From contig NZ_PCPG01000014.1 in assembly GCF_002979655.1 (NCBI RefSeq), positions 1 through 64,000 of the forward strand: a stretch of DNA of 64,000 nucleotides. Direction: 5' to 3'. A program made the translations under genes and the position numbers. The stretch's first letter is position 1. Each line of letters starts with the position of its first letter. This DNA comes from Microbacterium sp. MYb45 (lineage in GTDB: Bacteria; Actinomycetota; Actinomycetes; Actinomycetales; Microbacteriaceae). Under the pieces are notes generated by a model that made no database searches, was not told the DNA's origin, and worked only from the letters and a program-made list of their open reading frames with translations. Below, in pieces: positions 53,255 through 62,636 of this stretch.

Positions 53255-53909
53255 GCGCTACTCCTGTTCTGTGAGGCCGTTGCCCCGCGCCGTGACGCCG
53301 CAGCGTCGTTCCCTCAGCCATCCGCGCCGTGGCGTCGCGCAGCTGGACGGTGCAATCCGATGCGAGGACCGCGTCGCGGACGCACTCGGCTTCGAGTGGT
53401 CCGCCGGCCTCGTTCAGCACGCTCTGCATGAGCTCGAGATGCACGCGGCACAGCATCGGACGGTCCTCCGACCGACTGGCCGCATGCGGGCACGGGCTGA
53501 GGTCGACCGAGAGGCTGCCGTCGTCGACGACCGGCTCGAAGCCGCTCTCCTCCAGGTGCTCCACCAGCGCGTCGAGCTGATACGTGGCCTCACGGCCGAG
53601 GTCGGACGCCGCGTCGGGAATCATGCTGCGCATCAGGTCCCCGCGGCGTGCGGCCGCCTTCGCCTTGTCGCGCGCCACCGGGCTGGATGCCCCCGGCGCG
53701 CCTGTGGCGGCCCGGTAGAGGGTGCGCGGTCGCCCCCGCGTCGTGCGGTGCTCGACGGTCGGGATGACGTGGCCGCCTTCGATCAGGCGCTGCAGGTGCT
53801 CGCGGACCGTGTTGGGATGCAGACCCGTGGCCTCGCACAGCTCCGCGATCGTCAGTTCGGCGCGCGCCCTCGTGCTTCCCGCCTCGAAGAGCAGGTGCAG
53901 GATCTGCAC
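53241..53909 (-). CDS. Four-cysteine (probable Fe-S) HTH regulator of the cytochrome bd operon
   Basis: Winged-helix regulator of about 222 residues. The N-terminal DNA-binding part is ELTIAELCEATGLHPNTVREHLQRLIEGG with wing TTRGRPRTLYRA. The C-terminal half resembles SufR-type sensors: Cys in SPCPH, Cys in PMLCRVHLELMQSVL, then AEC and SDC, four Cys that could hold an Fe-S cluster sensing oxygen, NO or redox state. The start is unsure: GTG 53909 is the only normal codon in frame near the N terminus, but similarity seems to begin before it. It overlaps cydA, so it heads the operon. Confidence 0.8.
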   Translation of the reverse strand: MQILHLLFEAGSTRARAELTIAELCEATGLHPNTVREHLQRLIEGGHVIPTVEHRTTRGRPRTLYRAATGAPGASSPVARDKAKAAARRGDLMRSMIPDAASDLGREATYQLDALVEHLEESGFEPVVDDGSLSVDLSPCPHAASRSEDRPMLCRVHLELMQSVLNEAGGPLEAECVRDAVLASDCTVQLRDATARMAEGTTLRRHGAGQRPHRTGVAHGMA

Positions 53910-53960
53910 CCGGGAGTAGCTCGTATATCGGCCCGCAAACGGACCCGCCGTTGGCCATGG

Positions 53961-53984
53961 TCCCAGTATCCCGTGATACCGGGA
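53961..53984. promoter_or_regulatory. Palindromic operator before the cytochrome bd regulator
   Basis: TCCCAGTATC (53961-53970) and GATACCGGGA (53975-53984) are inverted with one mismatch in ten, 4-bp spacer. It lies 52 bp upstream of the regulator GTG and 75 bp from radA. Probably the binding site of the four-cysteine regulator. Confidence 0.6.
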
Positions 53985-54046
53985 CTTTGCACCGGTGTCC
54001 GGCCGTGAATAAACACCTGGTCGATAGGGATGTCCGATCCCGGCGA

Positions 54047-54059
54047 TAGCCTGGCAGCA
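54047..54059 (+). promoter_or_regulatory. Leaderless -10 element of radA
   Basis: TAGCCT (54047-54052), 6 nt, ATG at 54059; no ribosome site. Confidence 0.6.
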
Positions 54060-55426
54060 TGGCCACCCGAAAACCCGCTCCTCCAGCCTACGTCTGCACG
54101 GAATGCGGGTGGACCACCGCCAAGTGGGTCGGCCGCTGCGGCGAATGCCAGCAGTGGGGCACGGTTCAGGAGCAGGCAGCGCAGACCGGCATCCTCCGAC
54201 GCGTCGGCCCCGTCGCTCCGACGGCGGATCGCGCGGCACGACCGATCACGCAGATCACGACGCAGGATGCTCCGCGGCGCTCGAGCGGCGTCGGGGAGTT
54301 CGACCGGGTGCTCGGCGGCGGCATCGTGCCCGGAGCCGCGATCCTGCTCAGCGGCGAGCCGGGCGTCGGCAAATCGACGCTATTGCTCGAGGTCGCGGCC
54401 CAGGCGGCTCGCGGCGGTCGCCGTGTCCTGTACGCGAGTGCCGAGGAGTCACCGGGCCAGGTGCGCCTTCGCGCCGAACGTACCGGCGCCCTGCACGACG
54501 AGCTGTACCTGGCGAGCGAGACCGACCTGGCGACCATCCTCGGCCACATCGACGAGGTCAAGCCGCAGCTCGTGATCGTCGACTCGGTGCAGACCGTCTC
54601 GTCGTCGCTGATCGACGGTGCCGCCGGGCAGCCGAGCCAGGTGCGCGAGGTCGCGGCGACCCTGATCCGCATCGCGAAGGACCGCGATCTGCCGATCATC
54701 ATCGTGGGCCACGTGACGAAAGACGGCCAGGTCGCGGGGCCCCGTGTGCTCGAGCACCTGGTCGACGTTGTGTGCCATTTCGAGGGCGACCGGCAGACCT
54801 CGCTGCGCTTCATCCGCGCGCTCAAGAACCGCTTCGGTCCGACCGACGAGGTCGGCTGCTTCGAGATGACGGGTGACGGAATCGCCGAAGTCCCCGATCC
54901 TTCTGGGCTCTTCCTCTCGCAGGGTGCCACCGAGCCGGGAACCTGCGTCGCGATCTCCCTCGAGGGGCGCCGCGCGCTGCCCGTCGAGGTGCAAGCACTC
55001 ACGGTGCCCAGCAACGCTCCGAATCCCCGCCGCATCGTGCACGGGGTCGACTCGTCGCGCGTGGCGATGGTGCTGGCGATCCTCGAACGGCGCGCGAACA
55101 TCAAGACGAGCACGCTCGACGTCTACGTGTCGACCGTGGGCGGCGTGCGCTTCACCGAACCGGCCGCCGACCTCGCCATCGCCATCGCCGTGGCCGGCTC
55201 CATCCAGCAGTTCTCGGTGCCGCGCACGGTCGCCGCCGTCGGCGAGCTCAGCCTCGCGGGTGAGATCCGTCCGGTCACCCAAGCGGCGCAACGTCGATCC
55301 GAGGCCGCCCGTCTCGGTTACGAGCAGGTCGTCGACGACCGATCGAAGACCCTCCGCGCCGCGCTCGGCGATGTCCGCGCCCGCAACACGTCACGCCGTT
55401 CCGATCGCGACGTTCCGCCGTTCTGA
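54059..55426 (+). CDS. radA: DNA repair protein RadA
   Basis: Hexameric branch-migration helicase of 455 residues for recombination repair. N-terminal C4 zinc finger (CTECGW and CGECQQWG, about residues 10-30), RecA-like core with Walker A GEPGVGKST near residue 100, the RadA-specific KNRFG motif about residue 258, and a C-terminal Lon-protease-like domain (AVAGSIQQFSVPRTVAAVGELSLAGEIR, seen in parts). Normal length. Confidence 0.97.
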   Translation: MATRKPAPPAYVCTECGWTTAKWVGRCGECQQWGTVQEQAAQTGILRRVGPVAPTADRAARPITQITTQDAPRRSSGVGEFDRVLGGGIVPGAAILLSGEPGVGKSTLLLEVAAQAARGGRRVLYASAEESPGQVRLRAERTGALHDELYLASETDLATILGHIDEVKPQLVIVDSVQTVSSSLIDGAAGQPSQVREVAATLIRIAKDRDLPIIIVGHVTKDGQVAGPRVLEHLVDVVCHFEGDRQTSLRFIRALKNRFGPTDEVGCFEMTGDGIAEVPDPSGLFLSQGATEPGTCVAISLEGRRALPVEVQALTVPSNAPNPRRIVHGVDSSRVAMVLAILERRANIKTSTLDVYVSTVGGVRFTEPAADLAIAIAVAGSIQQFSVPRTVAAVGELSLAGEIRPVTQAAQRRSEAARLGYEQVVDDRSKTLRAALGDVRARNTSRRSDRDVPPF

Positions 55427-55427
55427 T

Positions 55428-55443
55428 CGACCCCGGCGGGTCG
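55428..55443. terminator. Hairpin after radA
   Basis: CGACCC (55428-55433), tetraloop CGGC, GGGTCG (55438-55443), starting 2 bp after the radA stop in the convergent gap. Short but stable stem without T-tract. Confidence 0.5.
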
Positions 55444-55468
55444 CTACAGCCCCCGAGGGCCTCGGCTC

Positions 55469-55879
55469 TCAGGCGTCGAGCGCCTTGAGCAGCTCGACCG
55501 GGTCCGCCTGCATCGGATGCGGGCCCGCGATGTCGAGGAACACGGTCGTGATCGGATGCGCCGCCAGGAAGCTCCGGAGCCAGTCTGACGTGTAGATGCC
55601 CACGCCGGGCGGGAGGTTGGCGGGCTTGTTCTTCGCGTCACTGAACAACAGCAGCGCGAGGTCACCGGTGTTCGCGTCACGGTAGGTCCATACCTCTCCG
55701 CTGTCGAGCGGATTGTCGCGGGCTCCCGGCTTGATCAGCGGCACGACCGTGGTGCCGTTACGGAGGGCGAGGGCGACCGCTGCGACGTCCTGCTTCTCGA
55801 GCGCCAGGGCCAGAGCCTCCGAACGGAAGTCCTCGGGGGCGGGCTTCTTCTTCCCGGGTTTCGCCTTCTTCGCTGCCAT
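55469..55879 (-). CDS. SseB-like N-terminal domain protein
   Basis: Small cytoplasmic protein of 136 residues with a lysine-rich N terminus (MAAKKAKPGKKK). The rest resembles the SseB N-terminal domain: VVPLIKPGAR, GDLALLLFSDAKN, GVGIYTSDWLRSFLAAHP and the final FLDIAGPHPMQADPVELL. The family's role is not established. ATG lies 6 nt after TAAGCT, again a leaderless arrangement. Confidence 0.75.
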   Translation of the reverse strand: MAAKKAKPGKKKPAPEDFRSEALALALEKQDVAAVALALRNGTTVVPLIKPGARDNPLDSGEVWTYRDANTGDLALLLFSDAKNKPANLPPGVGIYTSDWLRSFLAAHPITTVFLDIAGPHPMQADPVELLKALDA

Positions 55880-55891
55880 GCATCCAGCTTA
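55880..55891 (-). promoter_or_regulatory. Leaderless -10 element of the SseB-like gene
   Basis: TAAGCT (55891-55886), 6 nt, ATG at 55879. Confidence 0.6.
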
Positions 55892-56214
55892 TGCAGAATC
55901 GACAGCGGAGATGTAAGGGGCCCTCTCGAGTCCTCCATTGGGGACTGGGGTACTCGAGAGGGCCCTCGGACTCTCGGTGCGGCGATGTCGAAGCGCTGGG
56001 GACGCTGTAGTTCGACGCCACTGGGGATGGCATGTTGCCGCATGATGCGGAGAGTCACCTCAATGGTATCCCAAAGATCCGCGCCTGTCTGCCTCAGACA
56101 GCCGAGGATGCCAAGGTCGCGCCTTTCCGCATGGGAAGCCGCTCAACGCGACGCATTTCGAAGGCGCTGCGGCGCGATCACTTCGAAGTGCGAACAGCGA
56201 ACTCGAACGACGGG
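55892..56214. other. Gene-free stretch with one large hairpin
   Basis: No convincing coding frame on either strand. It contains the 14-bp hairpin at 55918-55965, a short region repeating CTGGGGA(C/T) twice (about 55996 and 56023), and the 3' flank of the anchored-protein gene. Base use is less coding-like than the neighbours. A small RNA is possible but I see no known family. Confidence 0.5.
55918..55965. repeat. Large perfect inverted repeat
   Basis: GGGCCCTCTCGAGT (55918-55931) and ACTCGAGAGGGCCC (55952-55965) pair over 14 bp without mismatch; the 20-nt loop can form an alternative small stem AGTCC/GGACT. It lies 250 bp after the anchored-protein gene and 39 bp before the SseB-like start. 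Strong enough to be a terminator or the core of a structured RNA. Confidence 0.65.
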
Positions 56215-56859
56215 TCAGTACAGGAGGATCTGCGTGGTCGTGAGGCTCGTGAACCCGCCGATGGAAACCTCGACGTGGTACGAGGCTCCCCCGCCGGGAG
56301 CGCGCTGACGGTTCTCCTGGTCGCAGGTCTCGACGCTCGAGCGGGTGCGATCCCAGGTCACCGGGTCTTTGCTGGTGACGGTCGTGCCGGCGGTGAGCGT
56401 CGCGATCATGCTGCTCGGGTTCTCCTGGCAGTCCGTCGACCGCCACCAGACGTCGGCGCCGCTGGAGATCGTGAAGACCTGCGTCGTCGAGCCGACATCG
56501 AGCGTGCAGTCCTTCGTGCCCTTGTTGGTCAAGGAGATGGAGAGCTTCGGCAGGACACCCGCGGCATAGGTCTCCGCGTCCGTGACCGCCGAGACCTCGA
56601 CGTCTTTCGCCTCGCAGGCGACGATCGCCGGCGTCTGCTCGGACGAAGGGCTCGGCGACGGCGACTCGGCGTCGGTCGTCGGGGTCGTGGTGGGCGTCTC
56701 CGACGACGAGGATGTCGGCTTCGGAGAGGCATCCGCGGCTGCCCAGGGCTTCGCGATCAGGAGCCAGATCCCGATGCCGATCGCGGCGACGAGCAGGATG
56801 AGCCCGATCACCACGACCAGTCGCCGACGACGATAGACGGCAGCGGAAGGACGGGGCAT
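56215..56859 (-). CDS. Membrane-anchored extracellular protein (DUF4232-like)
   Basis: Protein of 214 residues: basic start RRRR, one membrane helix (LVVVIGLILLVAAIGIGIWLLI, about 14-35), a Ser/Thr/Pro-rich spacer of about 40 residues, and a beta-rich outer domain with four or five Cys (VACEAKDVEV, NKGTKDCTLDVG, STDCQENPSS, VETCDQENR). The NKGTxxCTLD pattern fits DUF4232-type domains; function unknown. Topology N-in, C-out. Start ATG lies 6 nt after TAACCT. Confidence 0.78.
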   Translation of the reverse strand: MPRPSAAVYRRRRLVVVIGLILLVAAIGIGIWLLIAKPWAAADASPKPTSSSSETPTTTPTTDAESPSPSPSSEQTPAIVACEAKDVEVSAVTDAETYAAGVLPKLSISLTNKGTKDCTLDVGSTTQVFTISSGADVWWRSTDCQENPSSMIATLTAGTTVTSKDPVTWDRTRSSVETCDQENRQRAPGGGASYHVEVSIGGFTSLTTTQILLY

Positions 56860-56871
56860 GGTTCCAGGTTA
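56860..56871 (-). promoter_or_regulatory. Leaderless -10 element of the anchored-protein gene
   Basis: TAACCT (56871-56866), 6 nt, ATG at 56859. Confidence 0.6.
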
Positions 56872-56925
56872 AGCGATCCCGCCCGTGCAGCCTGGGAGGC
56901 CGCGGCGGTGGTCTGCCGTGGGCCC

Positions 56926-57426
56926 TCAGAGCACCTTGAGCATGCGCGTGTTGCCGAGCGTGTTCGGCTTGACGTGCGCGAGATCGAGGAACTCCTCGAC
57001 ACCCGCGTCACCGCTGCGCAGCAGCTGGGAGTACACGTCGGGGTCGACGACCTGCTCGCCGATGGGAGTGAAGCCGCGGCGGCTGAAGAACTCGACCTCG
57101 AACGTGAGGCAGAACAGGCGCGACAGCCCGAGCGTGCGCGCGTTCTCCTCGAGACGATCGACGATGGCCCGGCCGACCCCGTGGTGCAGCCAGTCATCCT
57201 GCACGAGCAGGGTGCGCACCTCGCCGAGGTCTTCCCAGAACACGTGCAGCGCGCCGCAGCCGATCAGCACACCGTCGGCTTCGGCGACCACGAACTCCTG
57301 CACCGCGCCGTAGAGCACCGCCAGATCCTTGCCGAGCAGGATGCGCTGCTCCACGAGGGGCTGCAGCAGGTTGCGGATGCCGACGATGTCGGCGCTGCGG
57401 GCCGGTCGGACGATGTACTCACTCAC
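56926..57426 (-). CDS. argA: Amino-acid N-acetyltransferase (short actinobacterial ArgA type)
   Basis: GNAT protein of 166 residues that makes N-acetylglutamate for arginine synthesis. It closely follows the short mycobacterial ArgA pattern: LYGAVQEFVVAEADG, GCGALHVFWEDLGEVRTLLV, the acetyl-CoA loop HHGVGRAIVDRLEE, FCLTFEVEFFSRRGF and VKPNTLGNTRML at the end. It lacks the kinase-like domain of E. coli ArgA. GTG start lies 6 nt after TAGGCT (leaderless). Confidence 0.9.
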   Translation of the reverse strand: MSEYIVRPARSADIVGIRNLLQPLVEQRILLGKDLAVLYGAVQEFVVAEADGVLIGCGALHVFWEDLGEVRTLLVQDDWLHHGVGRAIVDRLEENARTLGLSRLFCLTFEVEFFSRRGFTPIGEQVVDPDVYSQLLRSGDAGVEEFLDLAHVKPNTLGNTRMLKVL

Positions 57427-57438
57427 GGGACAAGCCTA
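57427..57438 (-). promoter_or_regulatory. Leaderless -10 element of argA
   Basis: TAGGCT (57438-57433), 6 nt, GTG at 57426. Confidence 0.6.
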
Positions 57439-57474
57439 GAACCCACGACCCGTCGCCGCCTGTGCCGGACACAG

Positions 57475-57508
57475 GAAAGGGGCGGATGCCGCAGCATCCG
57501 CCCCTTTC
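57475..57508 (-). terminator. clpC terminator hairpin
   Basis: Perfect 15-bp stem: GAAAGGGGCGGATGC (57475-57489), loop CGCA, GCATCCGCCCCTTTC (57494-57508), 30 bp after the clpC stop and before the argA promoter. Confidence 0.85.
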
Positions 57509-57538
57509 GCGATTCAGCCTTCGTGATTCAGCCGGAGG

Positions 57539-60070
<2,532 letters not shown>

Positions 60071-60146
60071 GCTGTGACTCCTTATTCGCACGGGGCGAAG
60101 ACGCGTGAAGCGCTTGTACATCGAGAGTAACCACCACATCGGGCAC

Positions 60147-60173
60147 GTATGCCCGTGTTCGCCGTGGGCATAC
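60147..60173. promoter_or_regulatory. Inverted repeat with ClgR-like box upstream of clpC
   Basis: GTATGCCC (60147-60154) and GGGCATAC (60166-60173) are perfect 8-bp arms. Inside, the 18 bases 60156-60173 fit 12 of 14 informative positions of the corynebacterial ClgR box (WNNWCGCYNANRGCGWWS, recalled). ClgR activates clp genes in actinobacteria, and the site lies 77 bp upstream of clpC. Confidence 0.5.
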
Positions 60174-60187
60174 CGGGGCTTGACCGT

Positions 60188-60224
60188 GTTATCGACAGTC
60201 GTTATGTTAACGACAGTCGATAAC
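60188..60224. promoter_or_regulatory. Double palindromic operator of the DUF2975/Xre operon
   Basis: Two 17-bp arms (60188-60204 and 60208-60224) are inverted with one mismatch around TGT. Each arm is itself palindromic around CGACAGTCG (60193-60201 and 60211-60219), so the site is two operators 18 bp apart, centre to centre. It ends 22 bp before the first ATG. Likely bound by the Xre protein encoded at the end of the operon. Confidence 0.7.
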
Positions 60225-60246
60225 AACCGAACTCAAGGAGGCAGCG

Positions 60247-60870
60247 ATGCGCACCAGAGAAGGACGCCCCTCACTCGTCGACGGGATCGCCCTCGGACTC
60301 ATCGCCACCGGCGCCGTCAGCGTCGGGATCGGCGCGATCGTCGCCGTGACCTCGGCCGCATCCGAGATCTTCGGCACCGCGCCGACCGTGTCGATGCCCG
60401 TGCACGACGTCGACCTGACCGCGCTGGACGGAGTCTCCGGCGTGAGCGCGGCGACGGTCGACACCGCGCTCGTCACGGTTCCGGCGATGCCTTCGGGGGC
60501 CCGCTGGATGCTGCTCCTCGAGACGCTGCTCCCGGCCCTCGCGACCGTGGCGCTGTGCGCCGGCGTCTGGTGGCTCGGCGTCTCCCTCATCCGCTCACGG
60601 CCCTTCCGCGCATCGCTCGGCTGGATGTTCGCGGTCGCCGCAATCCTGATGATCGCCGGCTCGTTGTTCGGACAGTTCGCCGGCGGCGTCGGCCGGGCCA
60701 TGATCGTGCAGGACCTCGCCACCACCGATCCGCAGGTCGAGGACGTGCTGTGGACGCTCCTCGTGCAGTTCGACCTCGCACCCGTGGGCTGGGCGTTCGC
60801 CCTCGCCCTCGTCGCCGGTCTGTTCGAGATCGGCCGAAGACTGCAGCGCGACACGGAAGGACTCGTCTGA
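60247..60870 (+). CDS. DUF2975-like membrane protein A
   Basis: Integral membrane protein of 207 residues with four predicted helices (about 10-35, 85-110, 120-145, 175-195); the loop between helices 1 and 2 faces outside. It ends RRLQRDTEGLV, a tail shared with the next two proteins. Resembles DUF2975 (B. subtilis YoaS-like), a family of unknown function found with a small Xre regulator. AAGGAGG ribosome site. Overlaps the next gene by one base. Confidence 0.75.
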   Translation: MRTREGRPSLVDGIALGLIATGAVSVGIGAIVAVTSAASEIFGTAPTVSMPVHDVDLTALDGVSGVSAATVDTALVTVPAMPSGARWMLLLETLLPALATVALCAGVWWLGVSLIRSRPFRASLGWMFAVAAILMIAGSLFGQFAGGVGRAMIVQDLATTDPQVEDVLWTLLVQFDLAPVGWAFALALVAGLFEIGRRLQRDTEGLV

Positions 60871-61517
60871 TGACCACGACGAACACGACCACCAGAGCCA
60901 CCCGATCCGAGACGGCGGATGCCATCACCGTGATCCTCTACGCCGCCGCGGCGCTGGTCACGGTCGCGTTCGCCACGATCCTGCGCGTCGCGCGCACGTT
61001 CCGCGAGACCGGAATCGCCTGGACGATCCCGATCGACCAGCAGCCGATCTCGGCGACGACCGACTCGGGCGCCATCTCGATCGAAGGGTTCGCCGACGAG
61101 GCGATGATCATCGCGAGCGGCGTGGACACGGTGTCGATCGTCGCGATCGTCGCCGCCATCGCGCTGTGGGCTCTCGCGGCGCTCCTCGTCATCGCGAGCG
61201 TGACCCTGGTCGCCTGGAACTTCCTGCGCGGCCGCTTCTTCGTCCGCGCGAACGTGTGGGCGTTCAACGCGATCGGCTGGACGCTCGTGGCAGCGCCGAT
61301 CCTGATCGTGATGCTGGAGACGATGGGGCGCAACGGCGTGACGAGCGCTCTCGGTCTCGGCGACGGTGAGCCCGTGCATCTGGTCGAGTTCTGGACGATC
61401 GCGCCGTTCTTCGCCACCGGGGTGACCGTCGGCCTGGTCGCCGTCGCATTCCGCCGCGGCATCCGCCTCCAGCACGAGAAGGCGGCGCTCGAGAAGGAGA
61501 CGGAGGGACTCGTCTGA
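60870..61517 (+). CDS. DUF2975-like membrane protein B
   Basis: Membrane protein of 215 residues with a Thr-rich cytoplasmic start (MTTTNTTTRATR) and four predicted helices (about 18-40, 90-118, 128-150, 175-195). The segment LRGRFFVRANVWAFNAIGW resembles the DUF2975 core, and the C terminus is ALEKETEGLV. Its start overlaps the stop of gene A (TGATG) and its stop overlaps gene C the same way, so the three are made in a coupled manner. Function unknown. Confidence 0.72.
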   Translation: MTTTNTTTRATRSETADAITVILYAAAALVTVAFATILRVARTFRETGIAWTIPIDQQPISATTDSGAISIEGFADEAMIIASGVDTVSIVAIVAAIALWALAALLVIASVTLVAWNFLRGRFFVRANVWAFNAIGWTLVAAPILIVMLETMGRNGVTSALGLGDGEPVHLVEFWTIAPFFATGVTVGLVAVAFRRGIRLQHEKAALEKETEGLV

Positions 61518-62290
61518 TGCTCACATTCGGATCTGACGAACTCGGACAGTCCCTGCTCTACATCGGGATCGGGCTCGCGGTGATCGCCCTGATCGTTGCG
61601 GTCGTCGTATGGAACAGTCGCCGCCGCGGGAGCCGCACCGTCGCCCTCGATGCCGCCCTCACCCTCTCCGCGTGGTGGATCCTGCTCGGGCTCCTCAGCG
61701 CCGTGGTCTACATCATCAAGGCGTTCACGGTCGACTGGGCCGAACTCAACGGCCAGACCTACGTCTACATGGACTGGCCGGCGAACCTGCCGTGCTCCGA
61801 GTTCGGCGACAGTGGCACGACGATGCTCAGCTGCCGGGGAGAGAGCCTCTCGGAGTTCACGGTCGGGAACGCCTCGCTCGGGCTTCGCCTCCTCGCGGCA
61901 GCGGCCCAGCTGAGCACCCTCGCGCTGACGACCATGCCCGCCGTGATCCTCGCGGTCATCTGCTTCCACACGCTGCGCGGACGCGTGTTCTCGCGCACGG
62001 TCACGCGGGCTCTCGTGGGTGGCGCCATCGCGGTCCTCGTGTTCGGCGTCGCGGCCGACCTGCTGAGCGGCATCGCCGCGACCACCGGCCTGCGCGAGGT
62101 GTTCCCGCCCGACAGCGAGTGGTACCCCTCGGCCTATCAGCTCACCGTCACCCCTCTCCCCTTCGGAGCCGCGCTCGCGCTCGTCGCCCTCGCCGCCGTC
62201 TTCCGCCAGGGCTCGCGGCTCGAGCAGGACAGGGCTCGCCTGCAGGAGGAGACCGAGCGTCTGCAGAAGGACACGGAGGGACTGGTGTGA
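61517..62290 (+). CDS. DUF2975-like membrane protein C
   Basis: Largest of the three, 257 residues, five predicted helices including an extra N-terminal one. The outer loop holds two Cys (NLPCSEFG and LSCRGES) that could form a disulfide. LRGRVFSRTVTRALVGG matches the core segment of protein B. The C terminus is a charged helix (QDRARLQEETERLQ) ending KDTEGLV. Overlaps both neighbours. Function unknown. Confidence 0.72.
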   Translation: MLTFGSDELGQSLLYIGIGLAVIALIVAVVVWNSRRRGSRTVALDAALTLSAWWILLGLLSAVVYIIKAFTVDWAELNGQTYVYMDWPANLPCSEFGDSGTTMLSCRGESLSEFTVGNASLGLRLLAAAAQLSTLALTTMPAVILAVICFHTLRGRVFSRTVTRALVGGAIAVLVFGVAADLLSGIAATTGLREVFPPDSEWYPSAYQLTVTPLPFGAALALVALAAVFRQGSRLEQDRARLQEETERLQKDTEGLV

Positions 62291-62523
62291 CCCCGGCCGA
62301 GAGCGACGACGAGCTCACCGGCATCCACTGCCGGCTCGACGAGCTGCTCGCCGACCGGGGGATGACGCTCACAGAGCTCAGCGCCACGGTGGGGGTGAGC
62401 ATCGTGAACCTGTCGGTGCTGAAAAACGACCGAGCCCGCGCCATCCGGTACTCGACACTTCGCGCGATCTGCGAGGCGCTCGACTGCGAGGTGGGTGAGC
62501 TGCTGGTGCTGGCTCCGCGCTGA
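62287..62523 (+). CDS. Small Xre/Cro-type regulator (YozG-like)
   Basis: Helix-turn-helix protein of 78 residues consisting only of the DNA-binding domain: LDELLADRGMTLTELSATVGVSIVNLSVLKNDRA, then RYSTLRAICEALDCEVGELL. This is the small Cro/CI type that accompanies DUF2975 genes. GTG start overlaps the stop of gene C (GTGA). It has no ligand domain, so any signal probably comes through the membrane partners or through its own level. Probable owner of the double operator at 60188-60224. Confidence 0.85.
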   Translation: MTPAESDDELTGIHCRLDELLADRGMTLTELSATVGVSIVNLSVLKNDRARAIRYSTLRAICEALDCEVGELLVLAPR

Positions 62524-62552
62524 CGCGACACCCGCGTCATCGTTCGTCATAT

Positions 62553-62575
62553 CCGCCCAGGGAATTCCCAGGCGG
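62553..62575. terminator. GC-rich palindrome after the Xre gene
   Basis: CCGCC...GGCGG flanks GGGAATTCCC (62560-62569), giving an imperfect hairpin 30 bp after the Xre stop. It may end the DUF2975 operon or be an operator of the symporter gene 61 bp downstream. Confidence 0.4.
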
Positions 62576-62636
62576 TCATAGCGTTGGGCCTCAGGGCGCG
62601 CACTCGGCGCGCCGTGATCCTGGAGTCCCCACCCTC

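Noticed and set aside
55918..55965. 6C RNA or other known actinobacterial small RNA
   Set aside because: The hairpin loop lacks runs of six cytosines and the paired 6C architecture is not present.
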